In this document: piece by piece, positions 5,820 through 11,928 of the stretch | How positions within the stretch are numbered: position 1 is the stretch's first letter | How the letters are laid out: each line of letters opens with the position of its first letter | Assembly: GCA_038230975.1 (NCBI GenBank) | Contig: JBBRMF010000160.1 | Coordinates: 1-11,928, forward strand | Direction: 5' to 3' | Source: JANXVV01 sp038230975 | GTDB taxonomy: Bacteria > Planctomycetota > Phycisphaerae > Tepidisphaerales > Tepidisphaeraceae | Length of the DNA stretch: 11,928 bases | The notes under the pieces: generated by a model | The model's input: only the letters and a program-made list of their open reading frames with translations | Database searches by the model: none | What the model was told of the DNA's origin: nothing | Made by a program: the position numbers and the translations under genes

Positions 5820-6860
5820 ATGAAGCCTCTCGTCTTTAAATCTTCTCCGCAACGCATCCTGCTGATCAAACCCAGCGCCATCGGCGATGTGGTTCACGCA
5901 TTGCCTGTGCTCAATCTGCTGAGAAAGAAGTGGCCAGACTCTAAAATAAGTTGGCTGGTAACTCCCGCGTGCGCAGATTTGATCCAAGGGCACCCGCAGT
6001 TGGATGATGTGATTTTATTCGAGCGAAAACGACTCGCCCACGCCTGGAAAAACTCGGGCGCTGCCAAGGCACTCCACCGATTTTCGCGCAATCTGCGAGA
6101 TCGCGAGTTTGATCTGGTAATCGATCTTCAGGGCCTTTTACGCAGCGGTTGGCTTGCCTGGCAAACCCGCGCCGCCACGCGTATTGGATTCCGAAATGCA
6201 CGCGAACTCGGCTGGATTTTCTATACCCATCGCGTGCCGATTGACACTCCCGATCAACATGCGGTGGATCGATACCTGGCTATCGCCGCCGCACTCGGTT
6301 GCCCGAAAGAGCCGGTAGAATTTCACTTCGCCACAACCGATGAAGATCGCGCCGCGGTTGCCAAATTGATCCCCACCGATCATCGCTTTGCGGTACTGTT
6401 GCCGGGAACCAATTGGCTGACCAAACGATGGCCCATCGAGCATTTTGCGGCGTGCGTTGAGCCTTTAAAATCGCGATTGGGATTGGAAACGGTCGTCGCC
6501 GGCTCCCCAGCGGATTCACCGCTAGGAGCCAAAATCGCCGGCCTGAACCTCTGCGGCAAAACCACGCTGCGACAGTTGGTTGCACTCCTCGAACGCGCCG
6601 AACTGGTCATCGCCAATGACAGTGGCCCCATGCATATCGCCGCCGCGCTCGGCAAACCCCTCATCACACCCTACGGACCGACCAATCCGATTCGAACCGG
6701 TCCGTACCGGCGAATGGATTCCGTCATCCGTGTCGATATTCCTTGCAGCCCCTGCTATTCACGCCGCTGTTCGCACCAGAGCTGTTTGCAATGGTTACAG
6801 CCCGAATCCGTCCTGCAGAAAGCGGCCGAACAACTCGTTCAAGTGCGCACCCGAACCTGA
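5820..6860 (+). CDS. GT9 heptosyltransferase (WaaC/WaaF-like)
   Basis: The 346-residue protein is a full-length family 9 glycosyltransferase with the GT-B fold. The N-terminal domain opens with RILLIKPSAIGDVVHALPV (12-30), which contains the IGD motif with the likely catalytic Asp23. The C-terminal domain has AVLLPGTNWLTKRWPIEHFA (191-210) and the signature ANDSGPMHIAAALGKP (265-280) that binds the ADP-sugar donor. The tail has spaced cysteines (Cys309, Cys312, Cys317, Cys322), seen in many GT9 proteins. The family transfers ADP-activated heptose to the lipopolysaccharide inner core; the exact acceptor cannot be told. The gene lies 112 bases after the tandem kinase on the same strand and may share its transcript. 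The ATG at 5820 lacks a Shine-Dalgarno sequence. An intrinsic terminator follows the stop. Confidence 0.9.
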   Translation: MKPLVFKSSPQRILLIKPSAIGDVVHALPVLNLLRKKWPDSKISWLVTPACADLIQGHPQLDDVILFERKRLAHAWKNSGAAKALHRFSRNLRDREFDLVIDLQGLLRSGWLAWQTRAATRIGFRNARELGWIFYTHRVPIDTPDQHAVDRYLAIAAALGCPKEPVEFHFATTDEDRAAVAKLIPTDHRFAVLLPGTNWLTKRWPIEHFAACVEPLKSRLGLETVVAGSPADSPLGAKIAGLNLCGKTTLRQLVALLERAELVIANDSGPMHIAAALGKPLITPYGPTNPIRTGPYRRMDSVIRVDIPCSPCYSRRCSHQSCLQWLQPESVLQKAAEQLVQVRTRT

Positions 6861-6872
6861 AAAAACTCGTGG

Positions 6873-6900
6873 CATGGGCGTCTCGCCCGTGCTCTTTTTT
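6873..6900 (+). terminator. Intrinsic terminator of the heptosyltransferase gene
   Basis: CATGGGCG (6873-6880) pairs with CGCCCGTG (6884-6891) over a TCT loop, giving an eight-pair stem with one G-U pair. Three bases later a run of six T follows (6895-6900). It starts 13 bases after the stop codon. Confidence 0.75.
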
Positions 6901-6915
6901 GTTTCATGCCCTCTC

Positions 6916-6940
6916 AAAAAACGCGGGCGAGACGCCCACG
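6916..6940 (-). terminator. Intrinsic terminator of thiC
   Basis: On the minus strand CGTGGGCG pairs with CGCCCGCG over a TCT loop, followed directly by six T (plus-strand A-run at 6916-6921). It lies ten bases after the thiC stop. Together with its mirror copy at 6873-6900 it separates the two convergent genes in both directions. Confidence 0.75.
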
Positions 6941-6949
6941 CCACACAAA

Positions 6950-8683
6950 TCACAGACCGCTTTCATTCACCGCCACTCCATGCGCCTTCAGCGTATTGAT
7001 CTGCACCAGCTTCGCGGTTTTCGGGTCAACAATATTATCACTATGGCAAACCGCTTTTTCCCCTTTGTGCGCCAACTTGTGAATTTCTTCCTGGGTCAGC
7101 ACGCCGCGCTTTTGTAATACTTCGGCACCCGCATCATTCACGCCCGGTGACGCGATTGCTTTTTTCTCAGGCTGGCTCGCCTCATCTTTCCCGCTGTAGA
7201 AGTCGACGATTTCCTTACTGATGCGAACCGAGCACCAGTCATGGCCGCACATCGCACAGAAATCCGTGTCGACTTCCAGATCCTCATCGTGATACGCACG
7301 AGCCAGATCGGGATCGAACGATAGATCGAAATGCTTTTGCCAGTTGAGAGCCGCGCGAGCTTTGGTGAGTTCATCATCCCGATCACGGCTGCCGGGGATT
7401 CCGAGCGCCACATCCGCCGCATGTGCCGCAATCTTGTACGCAACGCAACCCTGCTTCACATCATCCTTCTTCGGTAAACCCAGATGTTCTTTCGGCGTGA
7501 CGTAGCACAACATGCTCGCCCCATGGTACGCGGCCGACGTCGCCCCGATGCAACTGGTGATGTGGTCATATCCCGGAAAAATATCGGTCACCAACGGCCC
7601 GAGCACGTAAAACGGCGCACCGTGACAAAGCTTCCGCTGAAGCTTCATGTTGTACTCAATCTGATCGAATGGCACGTGGCCGGGCCCTTCAACCATCACC
7701 TGCACGCCCTTGGCCCAGGCGCGCTCGGTCAATTCACCCAGGGTTACCAGTTCGCGCAACTGTGCTTCATCGGAAGCATCCGCCAAGCCGCCGGGTCGCA
7801 GTCCGTCACCGAGGCTGAAGCTCACATCGTACTGTCGCATGATGTCGCAGATCTCATCGAAAATCTCGTACATCGGATTCTGTTTATTGTGGTGGATCAT
7901 CCACTTGGCCAGCAGCGATCCGCCACGACTGACAATCCCAATCAACCGCTTTCGCACATAAGGCAAATGCTCTTTCAACACTCCGGCGTGAATGGTGAAA
8001 TAGTCGACGCCCTGCTTCGCCTGCTTCTCCAACTCTTTGAGAATCGTCTTGTAATCAAGGTCTTCGATCGACCGACCTAAAATCATGGAATAAATGGGGA
8101 CAGTTCCGATCGGCACGGTGGAATTGCGAATGATCGCCTCACGGCAGGCATCCAGATCGCCGCCGGTGGAAAGGTCCATCACCGTATCCGCGCCCCATTT
8201 TTCCGCCCAGCGAAGTTTTTCAACCTCTTCGTCCGTTCCAGATGAAACCGGCGACGCCCCCATGTTGGCGTTGATTTTCGTGAGGCTCGCGCGGCCGATG
8301 GCCATCGGTTCAAGTTTGTACTTCAAGTGAACTTTATTAGCCGGGATTATCATCCGGCCGGAAGCAACTTCAACGCGAATTTGCTCGGCTGTCAGATGCG
8401 GTTCGCGCGTTGCGACGTGCTTCATCTCACGGCTGGTTTTCCCGGCACGGGCCTCTTCCAACTGCGTTTTTCCCTCACGATCGCGCTCGTTCGCGAAATC
8501 CATCGCAGTGATGTCAGAGACTCCTGGCATGCCCGGCGTGTCTGGCGAGCTAAACGTATGCGCCGTACCCACGCGACCGATATTTGCGAATGAACCCGGC
8601 GATGTCCCCTGTCGCTCCGTTGAAGGATTATGGCCCACCGGCGGCAGTACGAACGATTCTTCCTTCTTCAATTGTTGCGACAT
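6950..8683 (-). CDS. thiC: Phosphomethylpyrimidine synthase ThiC
   Basis: ThiC is a radical-SAM enzyme that converts aminoimidazole ribotide to HMP-P, the pyrimidine half of thiamine. The 577-residue product carries the characteristic core: NANMGASPVSSG (138-149), GADTVMDLSTGGDL (164-177), VEGPGHVPFDQIEYNMKLQ (331-349) and the cluster-binding CAMCGHDWC (Cys476, Cys479, Cys484). The ATG at 8683 was chosen over the in-frame GTG at 8689 because the Shine-Dalgarno GAGGAG (8689-8694) is five bases from the ATG and overlaps the GTG. A TPP riboswitch precedes the gene and a terminator follows. About 93 residues follow the iron-sulfur motif, including KAVCHSDNIVDPKTAKLVQ, which is longer than the tail I would expect. 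The first 60 residues are also unlike the usual N-terminus, with a Gly/Pro-rich stretch. Confidence 0.96.
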   Translation of the reverse strand: MSQQLKKEESFVLPPVGHNPSTERQGTSPGSFANIGRVGTAHTFSSPDTPGMPGVSDITAMDFANERDREGKTQLEEARAGKTSREMKHVATREPHLTAEQIRVEVASGRMIIPANKVHLKYKLEPMAIGRASLTKINANMGASPVSSGTDEEVEKLRWAEKWGADTVMDLSTGGDLDACREAIIRNSTVPIGTVPIYSMILGRSIEDLDYKTILKELEKQAKQGVDYFTIHAGVLKEHLPYVRKRLIGIVSRGGSLLAKWMIHHNKQNPMYEIFDEICDIMRQYDVSFSLGDGLRPGGLADASDEAQLRELVTLGELTERAWAKGVQVMVEGPGHVPFDQIEYNMKLQRKLCHGAPFYVLGPLVTDIFPGYDHITSCIGATSAAYHGASMLCYVTPKEHLGLPKKDDVKQGCVAYKIAAHAADVALGIPGSRDRDDELTKARAALNWQKHFDLSFDPDLARAYHDEDLEVDTDFCAMCGHDWCSVRISKEIVDFYSGKDEASQPEKKAIASPGVNDAGAEVLQKRGVLTQEEIHKLAHKGEKAVCHSDNIVDPKTAKLVQINTLKAHGVAVNESGL

Positions 8684-8688
8684 CGTCA

Positions 8689-8739
8689 CTCCTCAATCAA
8701 CACAAGTAAATCGAGGGAAATCGAAGACGTGCCAAGGAG
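8689..8739 (-). promoter_or_regulatory. Possible anti-Shine-Dalgarno switch before thiC
   Basis: On the minus strand CTCCTT (plus 8734-8739) could pair with the thiC Shine-Dalgarno GAGGAG (plus 8689-8694), with five Watson-Crick pairs and one G-U. The CTCCTT lies just downstream of the TPP aptamer. No terminator hairpin with a T-run is seen between aptamer and gene, which favours control of translation. The alternative pairing itself is inferred. Confidence 0.35.
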
Positions 8740-8748
8740 GCGGTGTCA

Positions 8749-8830
8749 TTCGCTTCCCTACGCCGGTAATGCCGGATCAGGTTCTAAGGGTGTAATCTCA
8801 GTCCCGGTCGGCCGGGACACCCCTAGCGAA
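8749..8830 (-). ncRNA. TPP riboswitch (THI element)
   Basis: Read on the minus strand, the element has P1 (TTCGCT at its start pairing with AGCGAA at its end). AGGGGTG follows, then a P3 stem TCCCGG-CCGA-CCGGGA, then CTGAGATTACACCCTTAGAACCTGATC split across the core. It closes with CCGGCATTACCGG and CGTAGGGAAG. CTGAGA, ACCCTT, GAACCTGATC and GTAGGGAAG are the conserved thiamine pyrophosphate-binding elements. It lies upstream of thiC, the classic target, and should lower ThiC production when TPP is plentiful. Confidence 0.96.
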
Positions 8831-8838
8831 CTGCCAGA

Positions 8839-8867
8839 AGTGTAGGCCGATCGGCCCATGTTCGCAA
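8839..8867 (-). promoter_or_regulatory. Promoter of the thiC riboswitch transcript
   Basis: On the minus strand TTGCGA (plus 8862-8867) and TACACT (plus 8839-8844) are separated by exactly 17 bases, and each matches four of six consensus positions. The predicted start, near 8832, is right at the beginning of the TPP aptamer. The spacer contains the perfect 12-base palindrome GGCCGATCGGCC (8845-8856), a possible operator. The promoter makes thiC independent of the upstream molybdoenzyme gene. Confidence 0.5.
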
Positions 8868-8896
8868 CATATAGAATTGACGCGCTTTGGCAAAAA

Positions 8897-10066
8897 TTAA
8901 ATCTTCACCTTCCGCGGCCATTGCTGATTGGCTTCGTAATACGTCTTTTTCAACTTGATTGCAGGCTCATCCGATGCCGGCTGAATCGTCGCCTTCGAAT
9001 CGATGCCGCGCGATACAAGCGTATGTTCGCCGGGCTTCGCATCCTTCCAATCAAAGCTCCAAAATCGCCAGGTATACGGCTCGGTATTCGATTGATCGAT
9101 CTTCGCGCTTCGCCATTCGCCGTCATCGACTTTGACCTCCACTGCCTTGACGGGTGATAGCCCGGACCACGCAGCTCCGAAAATAGTCACGCCGCCTTCC
9201 TTACGCCGAACCACTTTCGCGATCATCGATTTGATATTCATCGGACCGACCGAAGATTCCTTCCAGGAAACGGTCCCATCCGGTAGTTCTTCGCCCCGGA
9301 GGGTCACATAGTCTTTGGCCATGAAGCGCGTCATCAGACGATGATCGCGCGCTTCAATACGGTGCAGCCATTTCACCCAGGCGATCCCATACCAGCCGGG
9401 TACGACCAGGCGAACGGGCGCGCCGTGACCAGCGGTGAGAGGTTGGCCGTTCATTTCATAGGCAAGAATAATGTCATCCCGCATGGCGTCTTGAAGCGAA
9501 AGGGCGCGGGCGAAATGTTGATCGTAGTCACCCCCGCGAATTTTTTCGCTCTTGTGGTCGGCCCCGTAGAATCCAATTTCAATCGTTTCTGGCGCGAGTC
9601 CGCATTCCTTCAACAGCGGAGCCAACGGTGTCCCGGCCCATTTGGCATTACCCACTGCGCCGCAAAATGTCTTGCTCGATCCATTGCCTGAGCATTCGAG
9701 AGTCGCGGTGATTTCTTTCCGCGGAAGCTTCCGAAGATCCTCGACCGAAAGACTGCGCGGCTTCTCCATCAAGCCGTCGATCTCCAGCTTATATCCATCG
9801 ACCACTTTTTCAGGATTCGCGTAGTGGTTCACGCTGAAGAACTGATCCATCGGCGTAATCCAATCTTTCAACTGATCCCAATGCAGCATCGCGCGGCCGG
9901 GTTCGGTCGTCAGGGGCTCCATGAATGCAATGGCTTGATCTCCCGCCAACTCCTGCTGACCGAATGCGAATTGCGGCAGGCGGGAAAGTGCAATCGCCGC
10001 CGCCCCCCACAAACCCTGCTGCACCATTTCACGACGACTCAAACCGCGAGTTGATTGATCCTGCAT
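8897..10066 (-). CDS. Tat-exported sulfite-oxidase-like molybdopterin enzyme
   Basis: The 389-residue protein starts with a twin-arginine signal, SRREMVQQGLWGAAAIALS (10-28), so it is folded with its cofactor and exported to the periplasm. The oxidoreductase molybdopterin domain (about 60-260) contains FFSVNHYANPEKV (76-88) and TLECSGNG (122-129), in which Cys125 is the likely molybdenum ligand. It continues with AVGNAKWAGTPLAPLL and HGAPVRLVVPGWYG. The C-terminal part (about 275-385) matches the immunoglobulin-like dimerisation domain, with VKAVEVKVDDGEW. This is the two-domain plan of bacterial sulfite oxidases such as SorA, but the natural substrate is unproven. No haem domain is fused, and no cytochrome gene lies beside it, so the electron acceptor must be encoded elsewhere. 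GGAG seven bases upstream supports the ATG at 10066. Confidence 0.9.
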   Translation of the reverse strand: MQDQSTRGLSRREMVQQGLWGAAAIALSRLPQFAFGQQELAGDQAIAFMEPLTTEPGRAMLHWDQLKDWITPMDQFFSVNHYANPEKVVDGYKLEIDGLMEKPRSLSVEDLRKLPRKEITATLECSGNGSSKTFCGAVGNAKWAGTPLAPLLKECGLAPETIEIGFYGADHKSEKIRGGDYDQHFARALSLQDAMRDDIILAYEMNGQPLTAGHGAPVRLVVPGWYGIAWVKWLHRIEARDHRLMTRFMAKDYVTLRGEELPDGTVSWKESSVGPMNIKSMIAKVVRRKEGGVTIFGAAWSGLSPVKAVEVKVDDGEWRSAKIDQSNTEPYTWRFWSFDWKDAKPGEHTLVSRGIDSKATIQPASDEPAIKLKKTYYEANQQWPRKVKI

Positions 10067-10452
10067 AGTGGAACTCCGTTCATGTCGAAAAAGCGAAATT
10101 GAATTTCAGAGACATAGTCTGACGAGGAGCGAAAGCAGAAGCAATCGCATCGATCCGCTGCCAACCCATTTACTCATGGGGGGAGGACTCGTTGAATTAT
10201 TTAGCCGGTTCGCTTGCGAACCGTGTCTAGCGGCGGTCTGAAGCCCTCAGACGCGAGTCGCAAGCGACCCGGCTAAATAATGCGACCACCTCAGTACCAA
10301 GGGGAGGGACCGGAAAAATCAACCGTGATTGTACCGTCATTTTTATCAGACGCACTGCCGAATTTTCCGATGCACAAATCTCATTTGCTCACGGCAGGAT
10401 TGAATCGTAAATCACAGTGAGCCCGTTCGCCACTGGCTGAAGGAGATCGAAA
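10067..10452. other. Stretch without a supported gene
   Basis: Apart from the 86-bp palindromic element at 10196-10281, nothing coding is supported here. The part next to the molybdoenzyme start (10067-10195) should hold that gene's promoter, but no convincing -35/-10 pair could be chosen. A weak plus-strand pair, TTGCTC (10385-10390) and TAAATC (10408-10413) with 17 bases between, precedes the small ORF at 10453. Confidence 0.4.
10196..10281. repeat. 86-bp palindromic element with 24-base arms
   Basis: The arms 10196-10219 and 10258-10281 are complementary with one mismatch (T10209 against C10268). They begin and end with ATTATTTAGCCGG and its perfect complement. Each arm also folds on itself: GGTTCG-CTTG-CGAACC (10207-10222) and GTCG-CAAG-CGAC (10257-10268). 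The centre adds GTCTGA-AGCCC-TCAGAC (10236-10252). The symmetric, nested layout resembles REPIN or MITE-like elements. No flanking target-site duplication is visible and no protein is encoded. Confidence 0.85.
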
Positions 10453-10650
10453 ATGCCGCTCAATCAATCGCAAAATGCTGGGAAACTAAATCGTGGAACT
10501 GATCCTCAGCTTGATCGAACCTTCCTGTCCGCCCCGCAGGAATGGCCAACAAATGCGCCTGCTGTTCTGGTGGCTGCCGCCAACCCCGCCCACGGATGCT
10601 GCGATGAAGAATCTTCGGAAGTGGGCGATCGCTGGGATGGTTTGTCGTAA
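10453..10650 (+). CDS. Doubtful small ORF, 65 residues
   Basis: An ATG preceded by a good Shine-Dalgarno sequence (AAGGAGATCGAAA, seven-base spacing from AGGAG) opens a frame for a soluble 65-residue peptide. The peptide has a Gln/Asn-rich start, an Ala-rich middle and a Cys-Cys pair in HGCCDEES. No family is recognised. Overlapping open frames exist on both strands over the same bases, and codon use gives no clear preference, so the frame may be spurious. The Shine-Dalgarno and position in an otherwise empty gap are the only support. Confidence 0.25.
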   Translation: MPLNQSQNAGKLNRGTDPQLDRTFLSAPQEWPTNAPAVLVAAANPAHGCCDEESSEVGDRWDGLS

Positions 10651-10701
10651 TTCGATCGGTAAATTCCAAATCATTTCACAAGCCCAGATTGCGCCGGTTG
10701 G

Positions 10702-11205
10702 TCAATTCGACAGAAGGCGACCGACACAGCCGGCGCACGTTCCAGAGAAACCAATCATTATGCTGCCGATCGCAAACACTCCCTGAAAAAACGGGACTAA
10801 CCAAATAAAAAACGTTGCGGTCTTATTGCTCGAGCGCCCACCAAAGGCGAAATTCATGTGCGATATCAACATCGCCAGAAAATTAGCCGCAACCCCAACG
10901 CCGGCGATTAATCCCATGACCACGAACCATACCGCGCTCGGCCTTCGATCGACCGGGCGCAACCCATAAACCAGCAGCACAAGCAACGCCGGATAAAGGC
11001 CAGCGAACATTCCGGAGAGGCCCAGTAATGCTAATCCTACTCTCTCCGCGTTCAACCGCGCCGGCATTTCGCTCCAGAATTTTCGATAGACCGCGCCCAA
11101 AGTCGTCGGCCGAAAACTCTCCGGTTCGCGGCGATGCTGCGGCGCGAAAAAGATCATCGCCGCGCTCACCGCGAGCACGAATAAAAAAATGATGCCTGTT
11201 TTCAT
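10702..11205 (-). CDS. Four-pass membrane protein with a C-terminal CxxC, unrecognised
   Basis: The 167-residue protein has hydrophobic segments at about 3-21, 56-82, 93-119 and 130-151. A basic loop lies between the first two segments, and the tail FSGTCAGCVGRLLSN contains a CxxC pair. The first segment could be a signal anchor. The ATG at 11205 was preferred to the in-frame GTG at 11209-11211 because AGGAAAG lies at a proper distance from the ATG. It is transcribed divergently from the 130-residue hypothetical gene at 11309, with about 100 bases between them for both promoters. The CxxC could bind metal or form a disulfide, but that is inference. No function can be assigned. Confidence 0.7.
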   Translation of the reverse strand: MKTGIIFLFVLAVSAAMIFFAPQHRREPESFRPTTLGAVYRKFWSEMPARLNAERVGLALLGLSGMFAGLYPALLVLLVYGLRPVDRRPSAVWFVVMGLIAGVGVAANFLAMLISHMNFAFGGRSSNKTATFFIWLVPFFQGVFAIGSIMIGFSGTCAGCVGRLLSN

Positions 11206-11308
11206 AGTCACTTTCCTGCGGTCAATCGCTTACGTTTTTTTTTGCGAGACTTCCCAGTAAACTGCCAATACAAGTCGAACTCAATGACACTTTTGCGAAG
11301 GAGACCCT

Positions 11309-11701
11309 ATGGGATTGCAGGAACGTCGGAAAATTCAGGAGTTGCAGACCGTCGGTTTCCCACAGCGCGTGAAGGAAATCGAAGAGATTTGCGGCAAGGA
11401 AATTCCCTACGAAGTCGATTGGGACAGCCTCGCCGACGATCTTGAAGGGCTCAACTTCATCGACAATCTCTCGTGTCATCGGCTCAACATGGCCCTCCGC
11501 GTGATCTGCCAGGATGATATGGGAAAAGAAGCGGTCCGCGATGGGCTCAAAAAAATCAAACTCAAGAACGTAAAAGACAAGGCCGCCATGAAGATGACCT
11601 TTGACGGCGGCATCCTTGAAATGCACTGCGCCTATGCGCTACACACCGATGGTATGTTCAACGACAATGACATCCGCGCACTGCTCGTAAAGAAACTTTA
11701 G
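11309..11701 (+). CDS. Soluble hypothetical protein, 130 residues
   Basis: The product is a compact, highly charged soluble protein with no signal peptide or membrane segment. Regularly spaced charged helices alternate with short hydrophobic strands. Notable stretches are EIPYEVDWDSLADDLEGLNF (residues 31-50), a Cys/His pair in LSCHRLNMALRVICQDD, and KKMTF-like KMTFDGGILEMHCAY near residue 100. The Trp/Asp-rich segment and the even alternation look like a genuine conserved domain, but I do not recognise the family and assign no function. The start is well supported by GAAGGAGA just upstream of the ATG. The gene stands alone, divergent from a membrane-protein gene, and is followed 28 bases later by the second copy of a 62-bp repeat. 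Confidence 0.8.
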   Translation: MGLQERRKIQELQTVGFPQRVKEIEEICGKEIPYEVDWDSLADDLEGLNFIDNLSCHRLNMALRVICQDDMGKEAVRDGLKKIKLKNVKDKAAMKMTFDGGILEMHCAYALHTDGMFNDNDIRALLVKKL

Positions 11702-11729
11702 CAGATTCGGCTTCGAGCATCTTTCAGGA

Positions 11730-11791
11730 TGTAGGGTGGGTGTACTCACCCACCGATTTGCCGAGGCACGCGGATGGTGGGTGAGTACCAC
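11730..11791 (+). repeat. 62-bp dispersed intergenic repeat, copy 2
   Basis: This copy matches 1919-1980 at 52 of 62 positions. It forms a seven-pair hairpin, GTGGGTG-TACT-CACCCAC (11736-11753). Alternatively, 11742-11754 and 11776-11788 form a perfect 13-pair stem around a 21-base loop. It lies between the 130-residue hypothetical gene and the partial gene at the right edge. Confidence 0.75.
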
Positions 11792-11859
11792 TCCTTCCGC
11801 GTACTTCTTGACGCGCAAGTCCTTTCGCGCTGAAATCTTGCAACACAAGGAGATTCGGC

Positions 11860-11928
11860 ATGGATGCTTTCAATCGAGAGTTGATGCGGCGATCGCCGCT
11901 GGCGGCGGCGGTTCTGGAGACGTGCGAC
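11860..11928 (+). CDS. Start of a gene running off the window, possibly a transposase
   Basis: ATG at 11860, preceded by AAGGAGA (11847-11853) at a good distance, opens a frame that stays open to the window edge. The 23 residues seen read MDAFNRELMRRSPLAAAVLE and then TCD. The RSPLAAAVLE piece resembles the LPLAEAVL start I associate with planctomycete IS4-like transposases, but the visible part is far too short to be sure. The nearby repeat copy would be compatible with a mobile context. It could equally be any other protein. Confidence 0.55.
   Translation, partial: MDAFNRELMRRSPLAAAVLETCD

Larger units (their letters stand above)
6869..6944. repeat. Inverted repeat between convergent genes
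   Basis: The arms 6869-6889 and 6924-6944 (21 bases) are complementary with one mismatch. Each arm contains the small self-complementary unit GGGCGTCTCGCCC. The element fills most of the 89 bases between the ends of the heptosyltransferase gene (+) and thiC (-). GGGCGTCTCGCCC-type repeats are common between genes in Planctomycetota and Verrucomicrobiota, from general memory. Confidence 0.85.

Noticed and set aside
7484..8080. 198-codon plus-strand frame opposite thiC
   Set aside because: It is antisense to a highly conserved enzyme, with no recognisable motif or ribosome-binding site.
8497..8590. Possible repeat inserted in the thiC N-terminal coding region (PDTPGMPGV stretch)
   Set aside because: The sequence looks partly palindromic around GGCATGCC, but no second copy is in the window and the frame stays open, so a repeat origin cannot be supported.
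10486..10786. Overlapping open frames on both strands in the gap at 10453-10786
   Set aside because: They contradict each other, lack motifs, and the longer plus frame runs antisense into the membrane-protein gene. Only the frame at 10453, with a good ribosome-binding site, was kept at low confidence.
11235..11243. Run of nine T as a terminator
   Set aside because: No stable hairpin precedes it on either strand, and it lies between divergent starts where a terminator is not expected.

Overview
This is a bacterial chromosomal window of moderate GC content. It probably comes from a Gram-negative member of the Planctomycetota or a related lineage, possibly Phycisphaerae-like. The outer membrane is inferred from a GT9 heptosyltransferase next to a Kdo/WaaP-type lipopolysaccharide kinase. 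The taxonomic guess rests on gene style and on the many inverted-repeat families between genes, so it is tentative.

Layout. Positions 30-1915 (+) hold three consecutive small genes, each encoding an unrecognised protein with four predicted membrane segments; the first two overlap. Positions 2025-2540 (+) hold a toxin-antitoxin pair in which the antitoxin is intact and the PIN toxin is broken by an internal deletion and frameshift. An MFS_3 exporter follows (2617-3996), with a promoter and overlapping inverted repeats just upstream. Then come an envelope pair: a tandem two-domain sugar kinase (4178-5707) and a heptosyltransferase (5820-6860). On the minus strand lie thiC (6950-8683), preceded by a complete TPP riboswitch and its own promoter, and a Tat-exported sulfite-oxidase-like molybdoenzyme (8897-10066). 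A sparsely coding stretch (10067-10701) carries a large palindromic element and one doubtful small ORF. The right end has a minus-strand four-pass membrane protein (10702-11205), a soluble conserved-looking hypothetical protein (11309-11701, +) and the first 23 codons of a gene that runs off the edge.

The most striking property is the density of structured intergenic repeats. Five different families appear in 12 kb, nearly all at gene 3' ends: a 62-bp element in two copies (1919-1980 and 11730-11791) with a compensatory base-pair change; a 36-bp-arm palindrome built of CACAGAT-like units (4003-4111); an AATGACGAA palindrome that supplies the last codons and stop of the kinase gene (5675-5786); an inverted repeat between the convergent heptosyltransferase and thiC genes whose two halves each look like an intrinsic terminator (6869-6944); and an 86-bp element with 24-bp arms (10196-10281). 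Several plus-strand genes lack a Shine-Dalgarno sequence and have a -10-like hexamer 7-9 bases before the start codon, which suggests leaderless transcripts. I saw no CRISPR array, tRNA or rRNA, and no complete insertion sequence.
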